NCBI GenBank assembly: GCA_946406145.1
Contig: CAMJJL010000001.1
Location: 62,001 to 126,000 of the forward strand
DNA length: 64,000 nucleotides
Reading direction: 5' to 3'
DNA from: an uncultured Clostridia bacterium
Lineage (GTDB): Bacteria; Bacillota; Clostridia; Oscillospirales; Acutalibacteraceae
Part shown: positions 49,608 to 59,003 of the stretch, in pieces
Numbering within the stretch: position 1 is the first letter of the stretch
Layout: every line of letters begins with the position of its first letter
Notes under the pieces: model-generated
Database searches by the model: none
What the model was told of the DNA's origin: nothing
What the model saw: only the letters and a program-made list of their open reading frames with translations
Position numbers and translations under genes: made by a program

Positions 49608-50873
49608 ATGATCAAACCCACAAAAAGAGTATCAAAGAAAACTGGTGAAGTATCATATCTGTTAAGGGTTAATCTTGGTTTTGTGAATGGTGAGCAGATC
49701 ATAAAGTCAAAGACTTGGAAACCCGATAGAAAGATGACACCAAACAAAATGGATGAGGAGGCACTAAAACAATTAGTCTTATTTGAGCAAGAAGCTATAG
49801 CCGAGTATGAAGCTGAGTTACAGCGAGAAGCAGAGCAAAAGCGACTTGAAGCCGAAGAACAACTAAAACAGGATGATTTTGTTGTGTATGCTAAAGAGCA
49901 TATTACTTTTGAAATGTTGGCTGATGAATGGTTAGCAGATCAGGAGGATAGTAAAGAAATGAAACACAGCAGCTTGCAACGAATGAAAAGTTGTAAGGAG
50001 CGTACCTATTCCGCTATCGGTAATATATTGGTAAGTAAACTGTGTTACAGGGATATAAAGTCTTTCATTACTTCTTTAGCAAAAGATGGCATTAACAAAT
50101 TTACTGGTAAAGGGTTATCACAGAAAACGCAAAAGCATTATCTAACATTTATTAGTGATGTATTAAACTATGCGAGAGATTGCGGTTATATAGATAATAA
50201 CCCTTGCGTAAATTACAAGTTTAAGAAAAAAGAGAAAAAAGAAGTAACTGCATATTCTCTTGATGAGGTAATGTTATTGTTATCCGTTATTAATGATAAA
50301 GCCCCTATTGAGTATAAGTTATTCTATAATCTTCTTGCGTTTTGTGGTTTACGGCGTGGAGAGTGTTTAGGTTTAGAGTTTGGTGATGTTGATTATAAAA
50401 AGTCAGTTATATCAATCAATCGAACCTCTAACTATCATGTTGGTTATGGTATATATACCGACACACCGAAAACTCTATCCAGTTATCGGTCATTAAAAGT
50501 CGATCCTTTTTTGATTGATATGATAAAGCAGTTAAAAGCCGAAAGAAAACAACAGGCTATTGATTGTGGCGATCAATGGGTATCAAATGATAGGTTGTTT
50601 GTTAATTGGTGTGGCAAGCCGTTAAGCCCGAATATACCCCACAAATGGCTACAGCGATTTTGTGAAAAAGAGAATTTACCTTTTCATGGGTTACATAGTT
50701 TTCGGCATTTCACAGCAACACAGTTAATAGCAAGCGGTGTTGATATTAAAAGAGTATCAAACTTTTTAGGTCATAGTCAAACAAGCACCACATTAAATAC
50801 CTATGTTCACGCAGTACAACAGGTAAATGAAGATGCTTGTAATACCCTTGCAGGACTGTTAAAAACAGAGTGA
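49608..50873 (+). CDS. int: tyrosine-type site-specific integrase
   Basis: GLRRGECLGLEFGDVD, HSFRHFTATQLIASG, LGHSQTSTTLNTYVH catalytic motifs. Confidence 0.93.
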   Translation: MIKPTKRVSKKTGEVSYLLRVNLGFVNGEQIIKSKTWKPDRKMTPNKMDEEALKQLVLFEQEAIAEYEAELQREAEQKRLEAEEQLKQDDFVVYAKEHITFEMLADEWLADQEDSKEMKHSSLQRMKSCKERTYSAIGNILVSKLCYRDIKSFITSLAKDGINKFTGKGLSQKTQKHYLTFISDVLNYARDCGYIDNNPCVNYKFKKKEKKEVTAYSLDEVMLLLSVINDKAPIEYKLFYNLLAFCGLRRGECLGLEFGDVDYKKSVISINRTSNYHVGYGIYTDTPKTLSSYRSLKVDPFLIDMIKQLKAERKQQAIDCGDQWVSNDRLFVNWCGKPLSPNIPHKWLQRFCEKENLPFHGLHSFRHFTATQLIASGVDIKRVSNFLGHSQTSTTLNTYVHAVQQVNEDACNTLAGLLKTE

Positions 50874-50910
50874 AAGCTCTAAATTATGAACAAAATTATG
50901 AACAAAAGCA

Positions 50911-51010
50911 AAATGGAGCAGTATTGGAAGTAAAAGAAAAACCCCGATAATGGCTTATACAAGCCAAAATCAGGGAATTTCAGGTGTTGGCGTAGAGTGA
51001 GGGATTTGAA
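50911..51010. repeat. right attachment-site repeat (element-borne terminator mimic + 23-bp core)
   Basis: Imperfect direct repeat of 30462-30560. Confidence 0.9.
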
Positions 51011-51077
51011 CCCTCGGTACCTGAAAAGGTACACAGCATTTCCAGTGCTGCTCCTTCGGCCACTCGGACAACTCTAC
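50988..51077 (-). tRNA. tRNA-Ser (GGA anticodon), CCA encoded
   Basis: GTAGAGT/ACTCTAC acceptor stem, CAGCA-CTGGAAA-TGCTG anticodon arm, long variable arm, GGGTTCAAATCCC T-arm. Confidence 0.95.
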
Positions 51078-51371
51078 GTGTGGTCAAATGATAATCGGCA
51101 TACGCCTTTTTCAGTTGCTCAACTATTATATACAATTTCTCCTGAAAAATCAAGTCTTTTTTCAAAAATCTTTATCTTTCAGATTTCCGCAAGTAGCATA
51201 AAATATATACATCTTCTGTTTTATATCAGCGTAGGAGGAGGGGGTTACCTAAGTTCCCCTCCAAACAGTCCTTGACAGTCTGAATAAAGGGCAGCGAAAA
51301 AGGCGCTCACTGTATTTGAGGTGCGAACGTTATTTGAGAGAGTGTGTCCGGAGATCGACGATTGAAATCTA

Positions 51372-52616
51372 TTAAGCCGGTGTGTTCGAGATCTTACACA
51401 TTATTTTTCCGTAAACGAATTTTAAAACAATGATGACACAGTAAAGTGTTGTCAGCACAGATATACTGTCATAGATAAATCGATAATTGAATCCGTATGT
51501 ATAAGAAAACACACATAAGAAAAGGATAAAACCGATGAGGTCTGTCCAATTGCTTTTATTGATTCGTATTGGTTTTTCGTCTTTTTCAGCGAAGAATACC
51601 AGAACAACCGGAATGATATAAACGCAGGTGTACATCCATGACGAGGAGATATATACCGCCATCAGCGAACACAACGAAAGAATCTCTCCCCATTTATCCT
51701 TGGTGATAAAGAACGTCACCAGGCAGAGCACAAGGAATAATTGTTGCATCATCACGGTGAATTCGTGGATCGTTTTTCCAAACAATCCTTTGGTGGCGGC
51801 TTCGATCATTCCGCTGAAACTGGAGCGGTGGACCTCACCGCCGAGGTTGATCAAGGTCTGCAGGAAGGTTTTGAATCCCTCCAATCCGCCGAAAAAGATA
51901 AACGGGACAAAGAACAGGATTACGCCGTAGATGAGCAGTCGCAAGGTTTCTTTCCAACGCCTTTCCTTGATATACAGCAAGCCCAGCAGAGCCGGATAGA
52001 TCTTTAGCCCTGCCGCTACGGCAATGATGACCAGCGCCAGCTCCCGTTTTAATCTCGATCCGTCATTGCGCCATGCGATCGCGATTGCAATCAGCGGTAC
52101 TGCCAACAACACGGAGTTTCCTCTTTGAATGGCGGCACAGCATACCGGATAGGTGAAGATCAGGATACAGGGAAAAACAACCTGATTGATAAAGCCCTTC
52201 TTTTTTATAAACAGGCTAACGGCATATACGAGCAGAATGATGCAGACCGCGGTAAACAAAATATATACGGTCATATTGTAAAACGCGGCTTTATGGATTT
52301 TGGTATCCGTAGGATCATCCGCTTGATATCCGACACAACGCGCCAGAAAGGCGTACATCAGATATGCCAGAGGGGGGAAGCAGGCGTTTTCATCCAAAGC
52401 ATAGATATTGGTGCCGAAAGGAGTCGATGCGTATCCGATGTGCATGAAGTGGTCATCAAAAGCGTTCATCGGATTCAACAGGATACCTCTCAATAACGAA
52501 CCGTGAAATATCAGGTTAACTGTATGGAATACAATGAACATGATGATTCCATACGCGATAAACAGCCTGTAATAGCTGATGTTACGCAGCCTGATCCAGT
52601 GAAATCTATTTTTCAT
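51372..52616 (-). CDS. GT87/DUF2029-like polyprenol-dependent glycosyltransferase
   Basis: Polytopic; YPVCCAAIQRGNSVLL, AAGLKIYPALLGLLYIKERRW signature. Confidence 0.75.
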   Translation of the reverse strand: MKNRFHWIRLRNISYYRLFIAYGIIMFIVFHTVNLIFHGSLLRGILLNPMNAFDDHFMHIGYASTPFGTNIYALDENACFPPLAYLMYAFLARCVGYQADDPTDTKIHKAAFYNMTVYILFTAVCIILLVYAVSLFIKKKGFINQVVFPCILIFTYPVCCAAIQRGNSVLLAVPLIAIAIAWRNDGSRLKRELALVIIAVAAGLKIYPALLGLLYIKERRWKETLRLLIYGVILFFVPFIFFGGLEGFKTFLQTLINLGGEVHRSSFSGMIEAATKGLFGKTIHEFTVMMQQLFLVLCLVTFFITKDKWGEILSLCSLMAVYISSSWMYTCVYIIPVVLVFFAEKDEKPIRINKSNWTDLIGFILFLCVFSYTYGFNYRFIYDSISVLTTLYCVIIVLKFVYGKIMCKISNTPA

Positions 52617-52965
52617 ATGCGGTTTTACCCTCCGGTTGTCAGTCTGTTGTCATTATATCATATAAAATAGTACCGGTCAATCGACGGTATTTCAGTCAGG
52701 ACGGGATGATTTCACATCGTGAACCTTTCACTCAACAAACAGGAAAAAGACTGCAAACATGTAATGATTCGGTCAAGGTTTATTCACAATATGGTAATAA
52801 CGACTATCCTAACGTACAAAAATAAAGGAACGAATTTGTTATGTATGCACAAAGGTATGGCATTTTGCATAAACACACAGGAATAATTAGGTGCACAATT
52901 AACAAATTTACAATAAACAGCATATCAAAAGCACTGATTGTGATGGTTGAAGAATAAAATAGTTA

Positions 52966-52994
52966 TTGATTTTTACCATTTTTTATTCTATAAT
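52966..52994 (+). promoter_or_regulatory. promoter of the surface cluster
   Basis: TTGATT-17-TATAAT in an AT-rich 480-bp intergenic region. Confidence 0.65.
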
Positions 52995-53108
52995 TAGTGT
53001 GAATTTATTATAGATTATAGTGAAAAACAGGAGAATTGTGCATTTTGACATATTTCTCGATTAGATGATGAGAGATTTATCATTTGATGAAACAGCTAGG
53101 TGAGTAGT

Positions 53109-53924
53109 ATGGAAGAAAAAACAGTATTGGAACTTCAACAGGAATTAGTAAAACTGAAGAAGGCTCAGGCACGAATCAAGCGTAAATTTACTTTCCTGCT
53201 CAGCGTCATCGCCATGTTGGTTTTGATTACAGCGACGCTGGCGTGGTTTACGCTTTCTAATTTTGCGTCTGTCAACGATATTACATTGAAGATTTCTACT
53301 GCTCCCGAGTTGTATCTTGATATCGAGAACCGCGGCACGGACGTCACTCAGTGGAAAAAGACGCTGACGAATGACATGATCAATACATATCTTACCTCCG
53401 TTAACGCGAAAAAGCTGGAGGATCAACTGCTCGACCCGGTCACCTCATCGAACGGTATCAGCATGGCGAACCGTTCCGGAGCGACCCGTCAGGCAAATGA
53501 GGATTCGTTCCTCGAGTTTAAGGTCTGGTTTATCTCTACCGCGGACATGTGGGTTCACCTCTCCGGACAGAATGTGCAGGTCGACGGTCATGACGCCACC
53601 ACCGCTGTTTCTACTACGGAAACGGGCGCAAAGGCTGACGTTGTCCGAGCGATACGTCTTTCGTATGAGGACAGCGGTTCCGCCGCGATCTGGGAGCCGA
53701 ACAAGGGCGGCGCCGTAGCCGGTCAGAGCACCTTTGATGTATCCTCGACCTTCTCTAATGATACTCGCATCTTCCACCTCGACAAGCTCACGCCTAAGCA
53801 GCTCACCTTCCGTATCTGGCTCGAGGGTGAGGATCCCGAGTGTGATAACGATGTACAGGATGCGCAGATGACCGTACAGATGCTCTTCGGCGGTACGGAT
53901 GAAAACAACGCATCGTTCGATTAA
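53109..53924 (+). CDS. SipW-type signal peptide surface protein (filament-like subunit A)
   Basis: LLSVIAMLVLITATLAWFT signal; C-terminal RIWLEGEDPECDNDVQDAQMTVQMLF motif. Confidence 0.7.
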   Translation: MEEKTVLELQQELVKLKKAQARIKRKFTFLLSVIAMLVLITATLAWFTLSNFASVNDITLKISTAPELYLDIENRGTDVTQWKKTLTNDMINTYLTSVNAKKLEDQLLDPVTSSNGISMANRSGATRQANEDSFLEFKVWFISTADMWVHLSGQNVQVDGHDATTAVSTTETGAKADVVRAIRLSYEDSGSAAIWEPNKGGAVAGQSTFDVSSTFSNDTRIFHLDKLTPKQLTFRIWLEGEDPECDNDVQDAQMTVQMLFGGTDENNASFD

Positions 53925-54038
53925 TCCTATGGACGATCGTTGCGTGATTGATCGGTTTAAACGCGCACAGCGCGATTAAATACTTTGTATTTTTGTCCTA
54001 GGTGTTTGGGACATCAAAAAATTTAAGGAGGAATTCTC

Positions 54039-54830
54039 ATGACAAACACAAAGTTCAGAAAGAGAGCGTTACTCTCTTCCGTCGCAATGCTCCTCGTAGC
54101 TCTCGTAGCTCTTGGTTCCGCGACATTCGCATGGTTCACAGAAGATCCTAAAGCTGATGCGCAGGGCATTCCCGCTTACGCGCAGACCTCTAAAGGTCTT
54201 CTGATTTCCACTGATACCGATACAACACCTTCTCACCACGCTCAGTTGGCTAAGAGTGTAACCGGCATTTATCTTGCTCCCGCTACCACTAACAACGGTA
54301 CAGTTTACAAGACGATCGACGCGGCTGCTGCAAGCGCTCATACCCTTGATCCCGCGAAGACTTGGCAGCCCGCTACTATGAGAGATCATGTTGCCGGCAC
54401 AGGCGTTTATCAGGAGACCATGACTCTCCAGATGACTGCTCCTCCCACCGGTACTGCTACTCAGGTGGTTAACCTGACCGGCGTTAGCATTACTTTAGAC
54501 AATGCTTCTCACAAGATGGCAAGCGCTCTGGTCGTTACTCTGGCTTACGGCAGCACCGTGAAGCACTTCAGCGTATCCGGCGACGACGTTGCTACATGGA
54601 CTAATCTGACCGGTAATGGTTCCACTACCACAACCTCTACTCTGACTGTAGACGCGGCTGCAACCGGGTTAACTATTCCTGTCGGCACTTTCTCTTCCAG
54701 CACACAAACTATTCCTGTAGAGGTTTATGTATGGCTCAACGGTGAAGACAGCAATGTTTATACTGATAATTCTGATCCTTCGCAGTTGCTCCAGAGTGTT
54801 AAGTTTGACTTTGAACTCGCTTCTGCTTAA
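54039..54830 (+). CDS. SipW-dependent surface protein, probable major filament subunit
   Basis: RKRALLSSVAMLLVALVALGSATFAWFTED; TTTAAGGAGG RBS; strong GC hairpin downstream; VYVWLNGEDSN motif. Confidence 0.75.
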   Translation: MTNTKFRKRALLSSVAMLLVALVALGSATFAWFTEDPKADAQGIPAYAQTSKGLLISTDTDTTPSHHAQLAKSVTGIYLAPATTNNGTVYKTIDAAAASAHTLDPAKTWQPATMRDHVAGTGVYQETMTLQMTAPPTGTATQVVNLTGVSITLDNASHKMASALVVTLAYGSTVKHFSVSGDDVATWTNLTGNGSTTTTSTLTVDAAATGLTIPVGTFSSSTQTIPVEVYVWLNGEDSNVYTDNSDPSQLLQSVKFDFELASA

Positions 54831-54916
54831 TCAGTACGACATACTTTAAGATCGTTTCAGGTATTTAACGGTAGTCTAATTACCTAAGAGATTTCTCTTT
54901 TAAATTATCATAGAAC

Positions 54917-54951
54917 GCGGCGCCGGTGTCCAAAACACCCGCCGGCGCCGC
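54917..54951 (+). terminator. strong GC-rich hairpin downstream of the major subunit
   Basis: gcggcgccggtgt ccaaa acacccgccggcgccgc (no T-run). Confidence 0.55.
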
Positions 54952-55326
54952 TCAAAGATAATTTAACAGCCTCCTCCGGTCTGACAAGGAGGCGGGGCAT
55001 AATAAGAGAGTCGTTGCGAGGGTGAAACCCGTGGCAATGTCAATCTTATTTCCCTCAGTAGTCAGTCCATCTGCCTCTCGCTTCACAAAGCAGAGGTCAA
55101 AACGTTTTGAACTATGCGAAAATGGAGTGTAGGGGCGGAACGGCAGTTTCCGCCCGGCACGCCCCTATTATTCCGTTCCGTATATTGATCGTCAACGCAA
55201 AGTCCTTTCGGGATGTGGCGATCTTACCTTATTATCATTTAGTCTCATCAATAGCTTTAATCTGTGTATATGAACCATATGCAGAGATTAGAGCTATCAA
55301 CCACAGAAAAACGGAGTTTCAGAAAA

Positions 55327-56208
55327 ATGGAAAAAGAAAAGACGCAGAAAAAAGGCACAAAAGTGCTTAAATCAATATGCAATATCATTATCAACGTCTT
55401 GATCGTCATGGTGCTGATCGTTTCCCTTTTGATCGCAGTCATGTCATTGACGTCAAAGGCGAACAACGGTGTGTCGGTTGTATTCGGTCATACTGTCGAA
55501 AACATCATCACCGACTCCATGAAGGGCGGATCAAAGGATTTTGAAGGCGGTGACTTTGAAAAGGGCGATGTAATCCTCGGCAAATTTACGGATTACGATT
55601 TTGACGCTGAGTATAAAGTCGGCGATATTGTCACATACAGAGGCGATCTTGACGGCAACAGAGATACGATAGAGAATATTTGCCACAGAATCATCGAGGT
55701 ATCCGACTATAAAGGCAGCAAGTGCTATCGTACAAAAGGTGATAATAACGATATCGCCGATCAGGACGAGGGCGAATATGACAGTTATATCCGTTCTGCC
55801 GATATCGGTTCGGTCTTTTACAGTGATGGATATCACGGAAAGATCATTAAAGGACTGGGAAATGTCCTGACCTTCCTGCAGACCAAATTCGGTTTCTTCA
55901 TTTGTGTACTGCTCCCGATGATCATCTTCTTTATGTATGCTTTGGTTCGCGTAGTCTTCAACGCGGCTTATTACCGCAAGGCAAAGGATGAAGAAAACGG
56001 AGGCAACGCGGAGGACGCAACTGTAAACGTCGTTTCTGAGAACAACAACGAAGGCGCTGCAGCTTCCGTGGCCGGTCTATCCAATGAAGAAATGGAACAG
56101 TTCCGTCAGTTCCAGGAATTCCAGAAGATGCAAAAAGCACAGCAGGAAACGGGAAGCCAACCTGTTGAAGAAACAAAGACGGAGACGGATAACAACCCCG
56201 AAGAATGA
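55327..56208 (+). CDS. sipW: SipW/ER-type signal peptidase I
   Basis: FGHTVENIITDSMKGG...GDVILGKFTDYDFDAEYKVGDIVTYRGDLDG...ICHRIIEV..YRTKGDNNDIAD; N- and C-terminal TM. Confidence 0.78.
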   Translation: MEKEKTQKKGTKVLKSICNIIINVLIVMVLIVSLLIAVMSLTSKANNGVSVVFGHTVENIITDSMKGGSKDFEGGDFEKGDVILGKFTDYDFDAEYKVGDIVTYRGDLDGNRDTIENICHRIIEVSDYKGSKCYRTKGDNNDIADQDEGEYDSYIRSADIGSVFYSDGYHGKIIKGLGNVLTFLQTKFGFFICVLLPMIIFFMYALVRVVFNAAYYRKAKDEENGGNAEDATVNVVSENNNEGAAASVAGLSNEEMEQFRQFQEFQKMQKAQQETGSQPVEETKTETDNNPEE

Positions 56209-56293
56209 TGAGTAGGGGAGGGGCTCGCTCCTCCCGTAACATGGATGTTGAATCCTTTGATTATGATAACCCACAGTAAAGGAGCTGTTGTAA

Positions 56294-57238
56294 TTGAGCA
56301 AGAAACCGAAAAACGTCGATGAGCCTTTCTCTCCCGAACAGCTCGAACAGTTAGAATACAAAGGAGATAAAGAAGTACAACTCCAGCGCCAGAAAGAGGG
56401 TCTGTTCCAACGCTACGGCGCAAAGCGTGACGCGCAGGATATCGCAAGTCAAGTCAGATGGAAACGCCGTGCCGGTATTACCCTCCTTGTTTTGGTGCTT
56501 GTTTTGTTCCTGATCTGGATCATGACCTGGTTGCTCACCACGATCGGTGATTTGGTCATCACGGTCGATTCCGGCGCCGCTAAGAAAGGTATCTCGATCT
56601 CGGAGCATGAGAACGGCGACGGCTCGACCTTCAAGCTCAGTGCCAACATGGTCAACGAGGTCACCAATATTACATACGATTGGCTGCCTGCTACGCTCGA
56701 TCTGGAAGCGGAGGGCTCCCATAACGGCAGGAACTATCTTGCCTATACCTTCTATCTCACTAACAACGGTAAGGAAACACTCAATTACCAGAGCATGCTC
56801 CAGAGCGTCAAGGCGGCTAAGGACGCCGATGAAGCCTGCCGCGTGATGATCTATAAGAACGGTGAGCCCGAGGTGTTCGCGAAGGAAAACAGAGGCTTGA
56901 CCTCTTCGGATGGTTCTCCCGAACCTTTTGAGAAGATCTTCAAGAAGGAGATTCCTGCGAATTATACTCCGCCGACAGCGGAGGAGATCGAGGCGGCTGC
57001 AAAGGAGCCGCAAAACAAAGAGCTCGTCAACCATACCGACGAGGAGATCGTTATCCAGCCCTTTGTCGATTCCAAGACCGTATTCAACTCCGAGGTCGAG
57101 GGTCTGGAGCCCGGTCAATCCGATAAGTACACGATCGTCATGTGGATCGAGGGCGAGGATCCCGAGTGTCTCGACGTCATCCGTGACGGTTACGTCAAGC
57201 TGATGTGGTTCTTCAACATCGCTGACGAAGAACTGTAA
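56294..57238 (+). CDS. membrane-anchored surface-cluster protein
   Basis: Single TM and C-terminal VMWIEGEDPECLDVIRDGYVKLMWFFN motif shared with the subunits. Confidence 0.7.
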   Translation: MSKKPKNVDEPFSPEQLEQLEYKGDKEVQLQRQKEGLFQRYGAKRDAQDIASQVRWKRRAGITLLVLVLVLFLIWIMTWLLTTIGDLVITVDSGAAKKGISISEHENGDGSTFKLSANMVNEVTNITYDWLPATLDLEAEGSHNGRNYLAYTFYLTNNGKETLNYQSMLQSVKAAKDADEACRVMIYKNGEPEVFAKENRGLTSSDGSPEPFEKIFKKEIPANYTPPTAEEIEAAAKEPQNKELVNHTDEEIVIQPFVDSKTVFNSEVEGLEPGQSDKYTIVMWIEGEDPECLDVIRDGYVKLMWFFNIADEEL

Positions 57239-57335
57239 ATTCATCCTTCCCCTCAAGGGGTAGGCTTGGTGTATATGCTCAAAACTATATACATAATCCA
57301 AATGAAAATAAATACAGCAGCAAGGAGTAGAACAT

Positions 57336-58868
57336 ATGGATACTATCTTTAAATTCTTATTTGAGTTTCTAAAGCAGTTCTTCGGCTCTATTTTCAAGGG
57401 TATCGTCGAAATGCTTCAGGCTTTCAACTTCAAGGCCTACTATGATATTATTCAGAATTTCACGGGACAGGGCGAGCTCGGTAAAGGCGTCGCTTGGGTC
57501 ATCGCGATCGTCGCTATGCTCCTTCTTGCCGCTGTTCTGGGTCTGATCATCTTCTTCATCGTGAAGGGCATCATGAAATTCACGAAGTTCAAGAAGAAGG
57601 CGAAGGACACCAACGATCTTGTCAACGAGGTCAACGCGCTGAACAAAGAGGTCATGCGCCTCAATCTCGAGAAGGATAAGATCCTCTCCATGAAGGTTTC
57701 TCAGATCGGTCTGAACCCGAATGAGATCTCCGAGCTGACCGGCGAAGAGCTGGAAGCGCTCAACAAGGAAGAAGAGGAAGAGGTTTCCACCGGCCGTTTC
57801 AACAAGCTGGTCACCATCGACGAGGAGTGGGAGGATTATCAGCCCGAGCCGTACGACTGGGATGTTACCCTGCCCGAGTTTGTTACCAACTTCCGCAACT
57901 TTGCTTGCTCCAGAATGCATTATTGGTATGAGATCAAGCTGCTCCGCTGCTTTGTAGCAGGCTTTGCATCCGGTCGTTTGACGATCCTGCAAGGTATCTC
58001 TGGTACCGGTAAAACTTCACTGCCTTACGCATTCGGTAAATATGTATGCAACCCGGCTGTTATCGCTTCTGTCCAGCCTTCCTGGCGTGACCGTACCGAG
58101 CTGTTCGGCTACTACAACGAATTTACCAAGAGATATAACGAGACGGAGCTGCTCCGTGCACTGTACGAAGCTTCCTATAATGAAAATGTTTACGTCGTCA
58201 TCCTCGATGAGATGAACATCGCCCGTGTCGAGTATTACTTCGCCGAGATGCTGTCCATCCTCGAAATGCCGGCACATGATGAGTGGATCGTCGAGATCGT
58301 TGCGGCTCCCTGGCCGGACGACCCGAAGCATCTGGATCACGGTAAGCTGACAATTCCCGATAACATCTGGTACGTCGGTACCGCGAACAACGATGACTCC
58401 ACCTTTGCTATCACCGATAAGGTTTATGACCGTGCGATGCCCATCGACATCAACACCAAGGGTAAGCCCTTCGACGCTCCCGATACACCGCCGTGTCATA
58501 TCAACTATAAACACTTCACCAAGCTGCTGGAGGATGCTGTTAAGGCGAATCCCATCAGCGAGGAGAACTTGAAGAAGATCGAGATCCTCGACGATTACGT
58601 CATCGAGCACTTCCGCGTTGCTTTCGGTAACCGTGTTATGAAGCAGATCAATTCCTTCGTACCCGCGTTCGTCGGCTGCGGCGGCACAGAGGTCGACGGT
58701 ATCGACTATGCGCTGTGCAAGAAGGTATTCCGTAAGTTTGAGGCGCTGAACATTTCTTACATCCGCGACGAGATCGACGGTCTTGTCCAGCAGCTCGATC
58801 AGCTCTTCGGACGTGAGAACATGAACGAGTGTAAAGAGTATGTCCGCATGCTTCAGAAGATGACCTGA
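57336..58868 (+). CDS. membrane-anchored McrB-like AAA+ ATPase
   Basis: TM near N-terminus; Walker A LQGISGTGKTSL; Walker B VVILDEMNIARVEYYFAEML; GTANNDDSTFAITDKVYDRA sensor. Confidence 0.82.
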   Translation: MDTIFKFLFEFLKQFFGSIFKGIVEMLQAFNFKAYYDIIQNFTGQGELGKGVAWVIAIVAMLLLAAVLGLIIFFIVKGIMKFTKFKKKAKDTNDLVNEVNALNKEVMRLNLEKDKILSMKVSQIGLNPNEISELTGEELEALNKEEEEEVSTGRFNKLVTIDEEWEDYQPEPYDWDVTLPEFVTNFRNFACSRMHYWYEIKLLRCFVAGFASGRLTILQGISGTGKTSLPYAFGKYVCNPAVIASVQPSWRDRTELFGYYNEFTKRYNETELLRALYEASYNENVYVVILDEMNIARVEYYFAEMLSILEMPAHDEWIVEIVAAPWPDDPKHLDHGKLTIPDNIWYVGTANNDDSTFAITDKVYDRAMPIDINTKGKPFDAPDTPPCHINYKHFTKLLEDAVKANPISEENLKKIEILDDYVIEHFRVAFGNRVMKQINSFVPAFVGCGGTEVDGIDYALCKKVFRKFEALNISYIRDEIDGLVQQLDQLFGRENMNECKEYVRMLQKMT

Positions 58869-58877
58869 TAATACAAT

Positions 58878-58932
58878 AAGGCTCCCTTTGGTAAAGGGAG
58901 CTGTCACCGAATGGTGACTGAGGGATTGTACA
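58878..58932. repeat. REP-like palindromic repeat, compact copy
   Basis: aaggctccctttggtaaagggagctgtcaccgaatggtgactgagggattgta. Confidence 0.65.
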
Positions 58933-59003
58933 AATGAACGAGTGTGACATAGTCACACAAGATACAATATCTAATCCGACCCTGACATAAAGGAGTGAGC
59001 CCC

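Larger units (their letters stand above)
30538..51010. mobile_element. about 20.4-kb integrative element in the 3' end of tRNA-Ser(GGA)
   Basis: 23-bp att cores at both ends, tyrosine integrase + excisionase next to the right end, AT-rich composition, replication and antirestriction genes. Confidence 0.92.

Noticed and set aside
30538-51010. Complete prophage or complete ICE
   Set aside because: No terminase, portal, capsid, tail tape measure, relaxase, coupling protein or T4SS gene was recognised; only integration, replication, ArdC and one tail-hub-like gene.
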